Part shown: piece by piece, positions 26,176-33,854 of the stretch
How the letters are laid out: each line of letters starts with the position of its first letter
Numbering within the stretch: the first letter of the stretch is position 1
NCBI GenBank assembly: GCA_018701215.1
Contig: JABIWH010000015.1
Span: 140,074 to 204,073 of the forward strand
DNA: 64,000 nucleotides
Source: Rhodospirillaceae bacterium
GTDB lineage: Bacteria > Pseudomonadota > Alphaproteobacteria > GCA-2731375
Direction: 5' to 3'
The notes under the pieces: generated by a model
The model's database searches: none
Told to the model about the DNA's origin: nothing
The model's input: only the letters and a program-made list of their open reading frames with translations
Program-made: the position numbers and the translations under genes

Positions 26176-27831
26176 ATGACGCGGTATATATTCATAACCG
26201 GCGGCGTGGTTTCCTCGTTAGGTAAGGGATTGGCATCGGCGGCCCTGGGCGCTTTGTTACAAGCGCGTGGCTATTCCGTACGCCTGCGCAAGCTTGACCC
26301 CTACCTGAACGTTGATCCGGGAACCATGAGCCCCACCCAGCACGGCGAAGTCTACGTCACCGATGACGGTGCCGAGACCGACCTGGATCTGGGCCATTAC
26401 GAGCGCTTCACGGGCGTCTCCTCCCGCCAGAGCGATAATGTCACCACCGGCCGGATCTATCAGGATATCCTGGCCAAGGAACGCCGGGGCGACTATCTGG
26501 GCGGCACCGTGCAGGTCATCCCCCATGTGACCAATGCCATCAAGGAATTTGTCCTGAACGAGACCGAGGGCACGGATTTTATTCTTTGCGAGATCGGCGG
26601 CACCGTCGGCGATATCGAGAGCCTGCCATTTTTGGAAGCTATCCGGCAATTGGGCAACGATCTGCCGCGTGGCCAGACCGCCTATATTCACGCCACCCTG
26701 GTGCCCTTCATCAAGGCGGCGGGCGAATTAAAAACCAAGCCGACCCAGCATTCGGTGAAGGAGCTGCGCTCCATCGGCATTCAGCCCGACGTTCTGCTCT
26801 GCCGCAGCGAGCGGGAAATTCCGGCCCACGAGCAGCGCAAGATCGCCCTGTTCTGCAATGTGCGGGAAAGCGCGGTGATCCAGGGCCTGGACTGCAGCTC
26901 GATCTATGAAGTGCCCCTTGCCTATCATGCAGAGGGGCTCGACCGGGAGGTCTTGAGCATCTTCGGTATCGAGAACCCGCCGGAGCCCGACCTGAGCCGC
27001 TGGCGGGAGATCCATGACCGCATCTCATCGCCGGAGGGCACGGTAAAAATTGCCATCGTGGGCAAATATACCGACCTGCAGGATGCCTATAAATCTCTGG
27101 GGGAGGCCTTGGTGCATGGCGGTATGGCCAACCAGGTGAAGGTGGAACTGCAATGGATCGAGAGTGAGACCTTCGAACAGCCCGATGCGGTGCAGCGCCT
27201 GGAAGGCGTGGATGGTATTCTGGTCCCAGGCGGTTTTGGCGAGCGTGGTTCGGAAGGCAAAATCGCCGCCGCGACGTTCGCAAGGGAGAAGAACGTTCCC
27301 TATTTCGGCATCTGTTTCGGCATGCAGATGGCGGTGATCGAGGCGGCACGAAACCTTGCTGGTCTACCTGACGCCTCATCCACTGAATTTGGCACCTGCA
27401 GCGATCCCGTGGTTGGCCTGATGACCGAATGGAGCGACGGCAACAGCCTGCAAACCCGCGGCATCGATGATGACAAGGGCGGCACCATGCGCCTGGGGCA
27501 ATATCAATGCCAGCTGCAGCAAGGCTCGAAAGTTAATCAGGTTTACGCCAACGGCGCCGGCGACAGCGCCTCGGGAAGCATGATGATTTCCGAACGTCAC
27601 CGGCACCGCTATGAAGTCAACATCAACTACCGGGAAAAACTGGAAGCGGTAGGCCTGCATTTCTCCGGCCTCTCACCCGACGGCGCCTTGCCGGAAATCG
27701 TGGAATTGCAAAATCATCCCTGGTTCATCGGCGTGCAGTTCCACCCGGAACTAAAATCAAAACCGTTTGAGCCCCATCCCCTGTTTGCCTCGTTCATCGC
27801 CGCCGCCGTCGATCAGATGCGCATGGTGTAG
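26176..27831 (+). CDS. pyrG: CTP synthase
   Basis: 551 residues from ATG 26176. Makes CTP from UTP, ATP and glutamine. The synthetase half has ITGGVVSSLGKGLASAALGALLQ (P-loop-like) and KLDPYLNVDPGTMSPTQHGE; the C-terminal class I glutamine amidotransferase has VPGGFGERGSEGK, the nucleophile Cys in YFGICFGMQ, and the His-Glu pair in VQFHPELKSKP. The open frame begins earlier but MTRYIFITGG is the family start. The stop is four bases before the kdsA start. Confidence 0.98.
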   Translation: MTRYIFITGGVVSSLGKGLASAALGALLQARGYSVRLRKLDPYLNVDPGTMSPTQHGEVYVTDDGAETDLDLGHYERFTGVSSRQSDNVTTGRIYQDILAKERRGDYLGGTVQVIPHVTNAIKEFVLNETEGTDFILCEIGGTVGDIESLPFLEAIRQLGNDLPRGQTAYIHATLVPFIKAAGELKTKPTQHSVKELRSIGIQPDVLLCRSEREIPAHEQRKIALFCNVRESAVIQGLDCSSIYEVPLAYHAEGLDREVLSIFGIENPPEPDLSRWREIHDRISSPEGTVKIAIVGKYTDLQDAYKSLGEALVHGGMANQVKVELQWIESETFEQPDAVQRLEGVDGILVPGGFGERGSEGKIAAATFAREKNVPYFGICFGMQMAVIEAARNLAGLPDASSTEFGTCSDPVVGLMTEWSDGNSLQTRGIDDDKGGTMRLGQYQCQLQQGSKVNQVYANGAGDSASGSMMISERHRHRYEVNINYREKLEAVGLHFSGLSPDGALPEIVELQNHPWFIGVQFHPELKSKPFEPHPLFASFIAAAVDQMRMV

Positions 27832-27835
27832 TGGT

Positions 27836-28657
27836 ATGGTTGACGTCGCCATTGGCAAGATCACGGTTGGCAATGACCAACCGCTAACCCTGATCGCCGG
27901 CCCTTGTGCCATGGAAGGGCGGGAGCACGCCTTGGAAATGGCAGACCGCCTGACCGACATGGCCGACGGCCTGGGCTTTGCACTGATCTATAAATCCTCG
28001 TTCGACAAGGCCAACCGCACCTCGTTGGACAGCCCACGGGGCATCGGCATCGAAGCGGCCCTGGACATCTTCGCCGAGATCAAGCAGCGTTTTGACTGCC
28101 CGGTACTGACCGATGTGCACACCGAAGCGCAATGCGCCCAGGCCGCGTCAGTGGTCGATGTCTTGCAGATCCCGGCTTTTCTATGCCGGCAGACGGATCT
28201 GTTGCTGGCGGCGGCGGCCACCGGCCGCGCGGTCAACGTCAAGAAGGGGCAGTTCCTAGCACCTTGGGACATGGCCAATGTGGTGGCCAAGCTGACGGGC
28301 AGCGGCAACAGCAACGTACTGGTCACCGAACGCGGCGCCTCGTTCGGCTATAACACCCTGGTCAGCGACATGCGCGCCCTGCCGGTGCTAAAGGATATCG
28401 GCCAGCCGGTAGTGTTTGATGCCACCCATTCGGTTCAGCAGCCGGGCGGCCAGGGCGGCACCTCCGGCGGGCAGCGGGAAATGGTGCCCGTACTGGCCCG
28501 CGCCGCCGTGGCCATTGGCGTTGCCGCCGTCTTCATGGAAACCCACGAAGATCCCGACAGCGCACCATCGGATGGTCCCAACATGGTGCCCGTGGATCAG
28601 TTGGGACCGTTGATGGAGACCCTGCTAGCCTTTGACCGACTGGCCAAGGCGGGCTAG
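27836..28657 (+). CDS. kdsA: 3-deoxy-8-phosphooctulonate synthase (KDO-8-P synthase)
   Basis: 273 residues from ATG 27836. Condenses PEP with arabinose-5-phosphate for the KDO of the lipopolysaccharide core. TIM-barrel motifs: LIAGPCAMEGREHALEMA, YKSSFDKANRTS, VLTDVHTEAQCAQAA, LQIPAFLCRQTDLL, VNVKKGQFLAPWDM, FDATHSVQQPGG and METHEDPDSAPSDGPNMVP. The conserved Cys of the metal-dependent type is not evident at the N-terminal metal position, so the metal-independent class is likelier. Confidence 0.97.
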   Translation: MVDVAIGKITVGNDQPLTLIAGPCAMEGREHALEMADRLTDMADGLGFALIYKSSFDKANRTSLDSPRGIGIEAALDIFAEIKQRFDCPVLTDVHTEAQCAQAASVVDVLQIPAFLCRQTDLLLAAAATGRAVNVKKGQFLAPWDMANVVAKLTGSGNSNVLVTERGASFGYNTLVSDMRALPVLKDIGQPVVFDATHSVQQPGGQGGTSGGQREMVPVLARAAVAIGVAAVFMETHEDPDSAPSDGPNMVPVDQLGPLMETLLAFDRLAKAG

Positions 28658-28659
28658 CG

Positions 28660-29226
28660 GTGGAGCCCGAACAGGCGCGGGCGGAGATCGACGGCCTTCT
28701 CGAAGAATTGCTGGAGCGTTACGACCTGCGCGTCCGGTCCGCCCACAACCGGGCCCGCTCGGATGCCGGACCGTCGCTCATGGGCGGTATGCGCAGTTTT
28801 GATCATTACACTTTTAATTATGTGCGCGAAGCGGCGGACGATTGCCTGCGCGATGCCTCCATGGTGCTGCTGGAATACGCCGGCGAGCGGGGGGTTGAAC
28901 CGGGGCAATTGATCGAGGCCGCGCGCGCTTGCCTGGGCCAGCACTTCCAGGGGATCAAGAACTACCTGTACGACGACATCAACCAACCCCCAGCCCACGA
29001 ATACGGCATGCGCCCGAGCCGGGAATCCCTGGCCGAGGTCAGCCGCTATCTCGATGAACGTCTGGCAAACGCCATGACGTCCCTGGGCCGGGGCCGTCTG
29101 GATGAACGTTTGCGGCCCAGGGTCAGCATTCTCGGCCCCATTCTGCAGCGCTTTGGCGGTGGTCATCGGGTGGCCATGTACATCGTTGCCGCCGCCCTGA
29201 TATGGGCCCTGTTGTCGGGTCTTTGA
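28660..29226 (+). CDS. Conserved-looking tail-anchored protein of unknown function
   Basis: 188 residues from GTG 28660, two bases after kdsA. The body is soluble and mostly helical, with acidic and basic residues mixed and a conserved-looking patch LMGGMRSFDHYTFNYVREAADDCLRDAS. The only hydrophobic segment is at the extreme C-terminus (HRVAMYIVAAALIWALLSGL), so it should be anchored in the membrane by its tail with the body in the cytoplasm. Tight linkage to kdsA suggests co-transcription. I do not recognise a family. Confidence 0.75.
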   Translation: MEPEQARAEIDGLLEELLERYDLRVRSAHNRARSDAGPSLMGGMRSFDHYTFNYVREAADDCLRDASMVLLEYAGERGVEPGQLIEAARACLGQHFQGIKNYLYDDINQPPAHEYGMRPSRESLAEVSRYLDERLANAMTSLGRGRLDERLRPRVSILGPILQRFGGGHRVAMYIVAAALIWALLSGL

Positions 29227-29280
29227 CAGCGTCGGGGAGAGGCGGTAAGAGCCGGTAGCAGCCGTTAGTTCTCCGTGCCG

Positions 29281-29344
29281 CCCGCTCCCCCGGCCCGGCC
29301 ACCCACAAGGTACCATAAATGGGTGGCCGGGCCGGGGGAGCGGG
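29281..29344. repeat. Long perfect inverted repeat (25-bp arms) before eno
   Basis: Arms 29281-29305 and 29320-29344 are exact reverse complements; the 14-base loop 29306-29319 contains GGTACC. The arms are very GC-rich (CCCGGCC-type). Part of the element (29309-29331) recurs at 45091-45113 with 21 of 23 bases equal, so it is a dispersed palindromic element, not a plain terminator. It lies between the unknown gene and eno, 30 bp before the eno start, and would fold strongly in the eno leader RNA. Confidence 0.9.
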
Positions 29345-29374
29345 AGGTCCAGCCAACATCGTAAGGACAAATTC

Positions 29375-30649
29375 ATGAGTGGAATAATCGATATCGTCGG
29401 GCGGGAAATCCTGGACAGCCGGGGCAATCCCACGGTGGAGGTCGAGGTGACCCTGGACAGCGGCGCCTTTGGCCGGGCCGCGGTACCTTCGGGCGCCTCC
29501 ACCGGTGCCTACGAAGCGGTGGAACGGCGCGACGGCGGCGACCGCTATCTTGGCAAGGGCGTGCTGGGCGCCGTCGATGCCGTCAATGGCGAGCTGTTCG
29601 ATGCCCTCTCGGGCCTGGACGCCGATGATCAGGCCGGCATCGATGCCATCATGTGCGATCTGGACGGCACACCGAACAAGGCAAATCTGGGCGCCAATGC
29701 CATTCTGGGCATCAGCCTGGCGGTGGCCAAGGCGGCCGCCGTGGATGCCGGCCTGCCGCTGTACCGCTATGTGGGCGGGGTTGGCGCGCGCCTGCTGCCG
29801 GTGCCGATGATGAATATCGTCAATGGCGGGGCGCATGCGGATAACCCCATCGACATCCAGGAATTCATGATCATGCCGGTACGGGCCGAAAGCTTCCGCG
29901 AAGGCCTGCGCATGGGCGCGGAAGTCTTCCATACCCTGCGCGGCGCCCTGAAGGATGTGGGCCACAACACTAACGTCGGCGACGAAGGCGGCTTCGCGCC
30001 CATGCTGAACAGCGCCGACGAGGCCATGGGCTTCGTGATGAAAGCCATCGAAGGCGCCGGCTACCGCCCCGGCGAGGACATCTATCTCGCCCTCGATCCA
30101 GCCTCGACGGAATTCTACCGCGACGGCAAATATCACCTGGACGGCGAAGGCAAGGTCCTGGATGGCCCGGAAATGGCCGCCTACTACCAGGATCTGGCCG
30201 ACCGCTACCCGATCATCTCTATCGAGGACGGCATGGCCGAGGATGACTGGGCCGGCTGGGCTGCCTTGACCAAGGCCATTGGCGACCGGGTGCAGTTGGT
30301 GGGCGATGATCTGTTTGTCACCAATCCCGTGCGTCTGGCCGAGGGCATCGACAAGGGCGTGGCCAATGCCATTCTGGTCAAGGTCAACCAGATCGGTACG
30401 TTGTCCGAGACCCTGGATGCGGTGGAGATGGCCCATAAAGCCGGCTACCGCGCCGTGATGTCCCATCGTTCCGGCGAGACCGAGGATGCCACCATCGCCG
30501 ATCTGGCGGTCGCCACCAATTGCGGCCAGATCAAGACCGGCTCGCTGGCCCGCTCGGACCGGCTGGCGAAATATAACCAGCTCCTGCGCATCGAAGAAGA
30601 ACTCGGACCCCAGGCACGTTATGCCGGCGCCTCCGTATTGATGGGATGA
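29375..30649 (+). CDS. eno: Enolase
   Basis: 424 residues. Converts 2-phosphoglycerate to PEP in glycolysis. N-terminal IVGREILDSRGNPTVEVEV, ASTGAYEAVERRDG, LGANAILGISLAVAKAAA; barrel motifs NIVNGGAHADN, VGDEGGFAP, SIEDGMAEDDW, VGDDLFVTNP, and the catalytic Lys plus MSHRSGETEDATIADLAVA near the C-terminus, ending GSLARSDRLAKYNQLLRIEEELG. The stop overlaps the SDR start by four bases. Confidence 0.98.
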   Translation: MSGIIDIVGREILDSRGNPTVEVEVTLDSGAFGRAAVPSGASTGAYEAVERRDGGDRYLGKGVLGAVDAVNGELFDALSGLDADDQAGIDAIMCDLDGTPNKANLGANAILGISLAVAKAAAVDAGLPLYRYVGGVGARLLPVPMMNIVNGGAHADNPIDIQEFMIMPVRAESFREGLRMGAEVFHTLRGALKDVGHNTNVGDEGGFAPMLNSADEAMGFVMKAIEGAGYRPGEDIYLALDPASTEFYRDGKYHLDGEGKVLDGPEMAAYYQDLADRYPIISIEDGMAEDDWAGWAALTKAIGDRVQLVGDDLFVTNPVRLAEGIDKGVANAILVKVNQIGTLSETLDAVEMAHKAGYRAVMSHRSGETEDATIADLAVATNCGQIKTGSLARSDRLAKYNQLLRIEEELGPQARYAGASVLMG

Positions 30650-31359
30650 GCGCCGCCGAAAAAGCTCCCGTCGCCCTGGTCGCGGGCGTCGGCCGGGGAA
30701 CGGGCGGCGCCGTGGCCCGGCGCTATGCCGCCGCCGGCTATCGCGTCGCGCTGTTGGCCCGCTCGGAAAGCCGTATGAAGGAATTCGAGGCGGAGCTGGA
30801 AGGTAGCCTGGCCATCCCCTGCGACGTGACGGACGAGGCGGCGGTGGAAGCCGCCGTCGCCACCTGCCGTGCCGAATTGGGCGAACCGGACGTGGTGGTG
30901 CATAACGCGGCCCGCGGCACCCACGGCACCTTCATGGAAATCGATCCAGCAGACATGGAAGAAAACTTCCGGGTCAACACCATGAGCCTGCTGTATCTCG
31001 CGCGTGCCGTCGCCCCCGCCATGATCGAACGGGGCAGCGGTGCCATCATGGTCACCGGCAACACCTCCGCCCTGCGTGGCAAGGCGAATTTTTCGGCCTT
31101 CGCCCCCACCAAGGCGGCCCAGCGCATCCTGGCTGAGTCCATCGCCCGCGACCTGGGCCCGAAAGGCATTCACGTCGCCTATATCGTCATCGACGCGGTG
31201 ATCGATCTACGCTGGACCCGCCGCAGCCGTCCCGATTTCAAGGACGAGGATTTCGCCCACCCCGACGATCTGGCCGAAAGCATCTTCCAAATCAGCCAGC
31301 AGCCCCGCTCCGCCTGGTCGTTCTACACAGAGCTACGACCCTTCAAGGAACCCTGGTAG
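30646..31359 (+). CDS. Short-chain dehydrogenase/reductase family protein with Phe at the active-site Tyr position
   Basis: 237 residues. Rossmann N-terminus VALVAGVGRGTGGAVARRYA with a GxGxGxG-like turn, then LLARSESRM, CDVTDEAAV, VVHNAARG and MVTGNTSALRG. The YxxxK motif is replaced by FAPTK (Phe152, Lys156), so the usual proton-donor Tyr is missing; members of this SDR branch often show this. It may not be a classical dehydrogenase. The ATGA overlap with eno means it is translated from the eno transcript. A diverged copy of its 3' end lies at 32588-32665. Confidence 0.85.
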   Translation: MSAAEKAPVALVAGVGRGTGGAVARRYAAAGYRVALLARSESRMKEFEAELEGSLAIPCDVTDEAAVEAAVATCRAELGEPDVVVHNAARGTHGTFMEIDPADMEENFRVNTMSLLYLARAVAPAMIERGSGAIMVTGNTSALRGKANFSAFAPTKAAQRILAESIARDLGPKGIHVAYIVIDAVIDLRWTRRSRPDFKDEDFAHPDDLAESIFQISQQPRSAWSFYTELRPFKEPW

Positions 31360-31378
31360 CTTAGAAAAGTGTCGGATC
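31300..31378 (+). repeat. 3' tail of the SDR gene, copy 1 of a direct repeat
   Basis: The last 60 bases of the SDR coding sequence plus 19 bases downstream recur at 32588-32665 in the same orientation. My hand alignment gives 13 mismatches and one gap over 79 positions (about 82% identity), nearly all transitions. The two copies bracket the minus-strand gene at 31405-32424. Confidence 0.85.
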
Positions 31379-31404
31379 ATTCTACCACACATTTTCAGCC
31401 TGCA

Positions 31405-32424
31405 TCAGCGAAAGTTCATGAAGCTAACCCTCATTGCAGTCGGATCTATAATGCGCTTACTGGCCAAGACACGCCTCAGCGCCGCCAAGAATGTCCCCAC
31501 GCGAACCCTGTCCTCCGGTGTGACGAGGTAGTCCGGAGAATTCCCTCGGACAATCAAAGTGGCCTCCGGGTGACCTTCCTCCAAGCTCTTGATAATCAAG
31601 CCGATATAACGTTTTAGGACCTCCAAGGAGGACAGATCCTCCTTGGAGAAATCCAAGACTAACAAAGCCTTTTTTGCCGATTTATCGGTTCGCATTGCTG
31701 CGGAGGCAGGAACGGAGAAAATTACTGCGGGATTACAAGGAACAGCGTCGTTCGATCGGCATGGCGGTTCACCCGTGACCGGTTGTGAGACCGCCCCCAA
31801 GGTATAGGTGTCAAGCGAGGCACAGGGTTTAGGTCCATTGAGCCGGCAAACAAGGACCTTATCTACGGCCGTTTCAGCATCGGAATAAATTTGTTCTCGT
31901 CTGCTTTCTGATAGGGAATCTACACCGTGTTCCACATAATGGATTTGATATAACGCTTCGGCTGTCCTGACGAAACGATAGACCCCTATCTCCCATCGCA
32001 GGCCCTGCCCACCGAGAATCGACTTCCCGGCAACGACCGGGTCGCAGCCTACACGAAATCGCGCATCACCTTCGTTTACCAACAAATCCTTGATATCAAG
32101 CGTCTGGCAACTGCGCCGCATTCCTTTGAATACAAGCGCAGTGAATTCTCCAATGCTGGGAAGCAATTTTGAAGGGCCTACCGCAACGACGGACAACATG
32201 CGGGTCCAACTATTCAAGCTTTCGCCTTCCGGGATATACTCAATGATGAATTTATTTAGGGCGCCTTTTTCATAGGCGTGAACGAACCCATCTGGTTGAA
32301 CATCCGAGATAAAATCCTGAAAAGCTGGGAGTTTGTTATCTTTTTTTGTCTGGGCAAATAACGGCATACTGAATGCAGTTATCAGTAACGTGAATATGAC
32401 AATACTCGATATTTTGTGCTTCAT
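31405..32424 (-). CDS. Secreted protein of unknown function, AT-richer than its surroundings
   Basis: 339 residues. A clear signal peptide (MKHKISSIVIFTLLITAFSM, then PLFAQ) sends it to the periplasm. The mature protein mixes strands and helices and holds six or more cysteines, including RRSCQTLD, RVGCDPVV, LVCRLNGPKPCAS and PPCRSNDAVPCNP. The last pairs look like disulfide-linked loops. C-terminal half has VLDFSKEDLSSLEVLKRYIGLIIKSLEE. Codons are less GC-biased than in any neighbour and the gene runs against eno and the radical SAM gene, between two copies of an SDR gene tail. All this points to acquisition. Family not recognised. Confidence 0.72.
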   Translation of the reverse strand: MKHKISSIVIFTLLITAFSMPLFAQTKKDNKLPAFQDFISDVQPDGFVHAYEKGALNKFIIEYIPEGESLNSWTRMLSVVAVGPSKLLPSIGEFTALVFKGMRRSCQTLDIKDLLVNEGDARFRVGCDPVVAGKSILGGQGLRWEIGVYRFVRTAEALYQIHYVEHGVDSLSESRREQIYSDAETAVDKVLVCRLNGPKPCASLDTYTLGAVSQPVTGEPPCRSNDAVPCNPAVIFSVPASAAMRTDKSAKKALLVLDFSKEDLSSLEVLKRYIGLIIKSLEEGHPEATLIVRGNSPDYLVTPEDRVRVGTFLAALRRVLASKRIIDPTAMRVSFMNFR

Positions 32425-32563
32425 ACTTCACCTATCGGCTTCAAAAACCCTCAATACGCGCATATATTAAAATTTAAACTCGAAAACTGTCAAGCCGAAT
32501 CTTGTCCCATTCATTCACGAAAAAATAGTCGGAGATGCTTGTTTTCTACAACCCGAAACCACT

Positions 32564-32681
32564 GGGGTCAGAGTAATTTGATTTCAACAGCCTAGCTCCG
32601 CCTAGTCTTCTACACGGAACTGTGGTCCTTCAAGGAACCCTGGTAGTTTAGAAGAGCGCCGGATCTAATTGCTCTGGCCCC
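32564..32681. repeat. Short element bounded by 15-bp imperfect inverted repeats
   Basis: GGGGTCAGAGTAATT at 32564-32578 faces AATTGCTCTGGCCCC at 32667-32681; 13 of 15 positions pair. The GGGGTCAGAGT motif recalls repeats found around REP-associated transposase loci in proteobacteria. The enclosed 88 bp consist mostly of the SDR gene remnant. A transposase gene is not present here. Confidence 0.6.
32588..32665 (+). pseudogene. Remnant of the 3' end of an SDR gene (copy 2)
   Basis: The last codons read SFYTELWSFKEPW and stop, matching the SFYTELRPFKEPW end of the intact SDR at 30646-31359. Upstream the frame is broken by a one-base deletion and a stop. No earlier part of the SDR gene is present. 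It is either the relic of a paralogue or the trace of a duplication that accompanied insertion of the gene at 31405-32424. Confidence 0.75.
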
Positions 32682-32894
32682 ATTTCCTCCACTTTTCCGC
32701 CGTATTTGTCCGAGCCAAATATGTGCATGACCAAGTGTCGGTGGATTGGAGTGTCGCCCCAGTACGGCGGCCGGCTTCGGCCTTCAGGGGCGTAAGCGTT
32801 GCAAGATGGCCGGGGGTTGGCTACGATCCTTGTGGAGATGGGTTTGATTTCATCCCCATTCCGGCTTTGTATTGATTATGCATGGAGTGCCGCC

Positions 32895-33845
32895 ATGACC
32901 GCGAACAACCTCAGGGAAACCGTCCTCAGGGACCCCACGGATTTTGGCGAGGGGGATTACCCAACCGCCCTGGTCAATGTGACCAATGTCTGTAATCTCA
33001 GCTGTTCCCATTGCTTTGTCTTTCGGGACGACAACCCCGCTGACGCCCGCGACAAGATGGACGACGCCACCATGCTGCGGCAGATCGAGATTCTGCGCGA
33101 CAAGCACAACATCAAATCCATGCTGTTCATGGGCGGCGAACCGATGATCCGCAAGGACCTGGTGATGGAGGCGGCCAAGCTGTTCGAAATTCCGGCCATT
33201 GTCACCAACGCCACCTATGGCATTCCGAAATTGCCCGGCGGCCTGGTCACCGTGTCCCTGGACGGGCCGGAGCATATGAACGATCCCATCCGGGGCGACG
33301 GTGTCTTCCAAAAGGTCAAGGCCGCCGTGCTGGCACGGGACCCAGATGACGACACCTCCGTCATGGTGCAAATGGTACTGACGGCCCAGAACCATTCCGG
33401 GTTGGAGGAATTCATCGAAGAGGTGCGGGAGTGGCCCATCAGCGGCGTCGCCTTCACGTTTTATGTGCCCCGCGCCAATGATGACACCGGACTAGCCTGG
33501 GACGACCTGGCGGACCGGGATCCGGTGATCGACCGGCTCATCGCCGCCAAGAAAAAGGATCCCAACCTGGTCAAGGCCAACGTCGGGACGTTGGAGTTGA
33601 TGTACTCGGACCGGTGCCTCGAATATACCGGGGAGAACGGAGAAAACTGCCTGATGGGGAGCACGCTGCCTTTGTATATGGGCGATGGCGGTCGTTTCGA
33701 ACGCACGTTCTGTTGCTTTGGCAACGACGTGGACTGCAGCCACTGCGGCGGCTACGTGGTTTTCAATTCGGCCTATCACAAGCAGATAAAGGGCGAGGGT
33801 GAATATCATCACCGCAGCCGCTATTTCTCCAAGCCAAAGCCCTGA
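32895..33845 (+). CDS. Radical SAM protein with SPASM-like C-terminal cysteines
   Basis: 316 residues from ATG 32895 (MTANNLRETV). The [4Fe-4S] motif is CNLSCSHC (Cys33, Cys37, Cys40), followed by MLFMGGEPMIRKD and VTVSLDGPEHMND, typical of the radical SAM barrel. Further Cys occur near the C-terminus (NCLMG, FCCFGNDVDCSHCGGY), which may hold an auxiliary cluster as in SPASM or twitch domains. Related enzymes modify peptides or small molecules; no precursor peptide gene is visible next to it. The product is therefore unassigned. Confidence 0.82.
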   Translation: MTANNLRETVLRDPTDFGEGDYPTALVNVTNVCNLSCSHCFVFRDDNPADARDKMDDATMLRQIEILRDKHNIKSMLFMGGEPMIRKDLVMEAAKLFEIPAIVTNATYGIPKLPGGLVTVSLDGPEHMNDPIRGDGVFQKVKAAVLARDPDDDTSVMVQMVLTAQNHSGLEEFIEEVREWPISGVAFTFYVPRANDDTGLAWDDLADRDPVIDRLIAAKKKDPNLVKANVGTLELMYSDRCLEYTGENGENCLMGSTLPLYMGDGGRFERTFCCFGNDVDCSHCGGYVVFNSAYHKQIKGEGEYHHRSRYFSKPKP

Positions 33846-33854
33846 TTAGCGGCC

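Larger units (their letters stand above)
32425..32894. other. Noncoding region with gene remnant and inverted repeats
   Basis: About 470 bp without an intact gene. The first 130 bp are AT-rich and should hold the promoter of the secreted-protein gene. Then come the left arm of an imperfect inverted repeat (32564), a decayed SDR gene tail (32588-32665) and the right arm (32667). From 32682 to 32894 no feature stands out except the leader of the radical SAM gene, whose frame is open upstream from 32799. Confidence 0.7.

Noticed and set aside
29123..30466. 447-codon minus-strand open frame over eno
   Set aside because: Shadow of enolase; composition is His/Gly/Gln-rich as expected for an antisense frame, with no domain.
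31369..31617. 82-codon plus-strand frame after the SDR gene
   Set aside because: Antisense to the end of the secreted-protein gene and without a ribosome site or motif.
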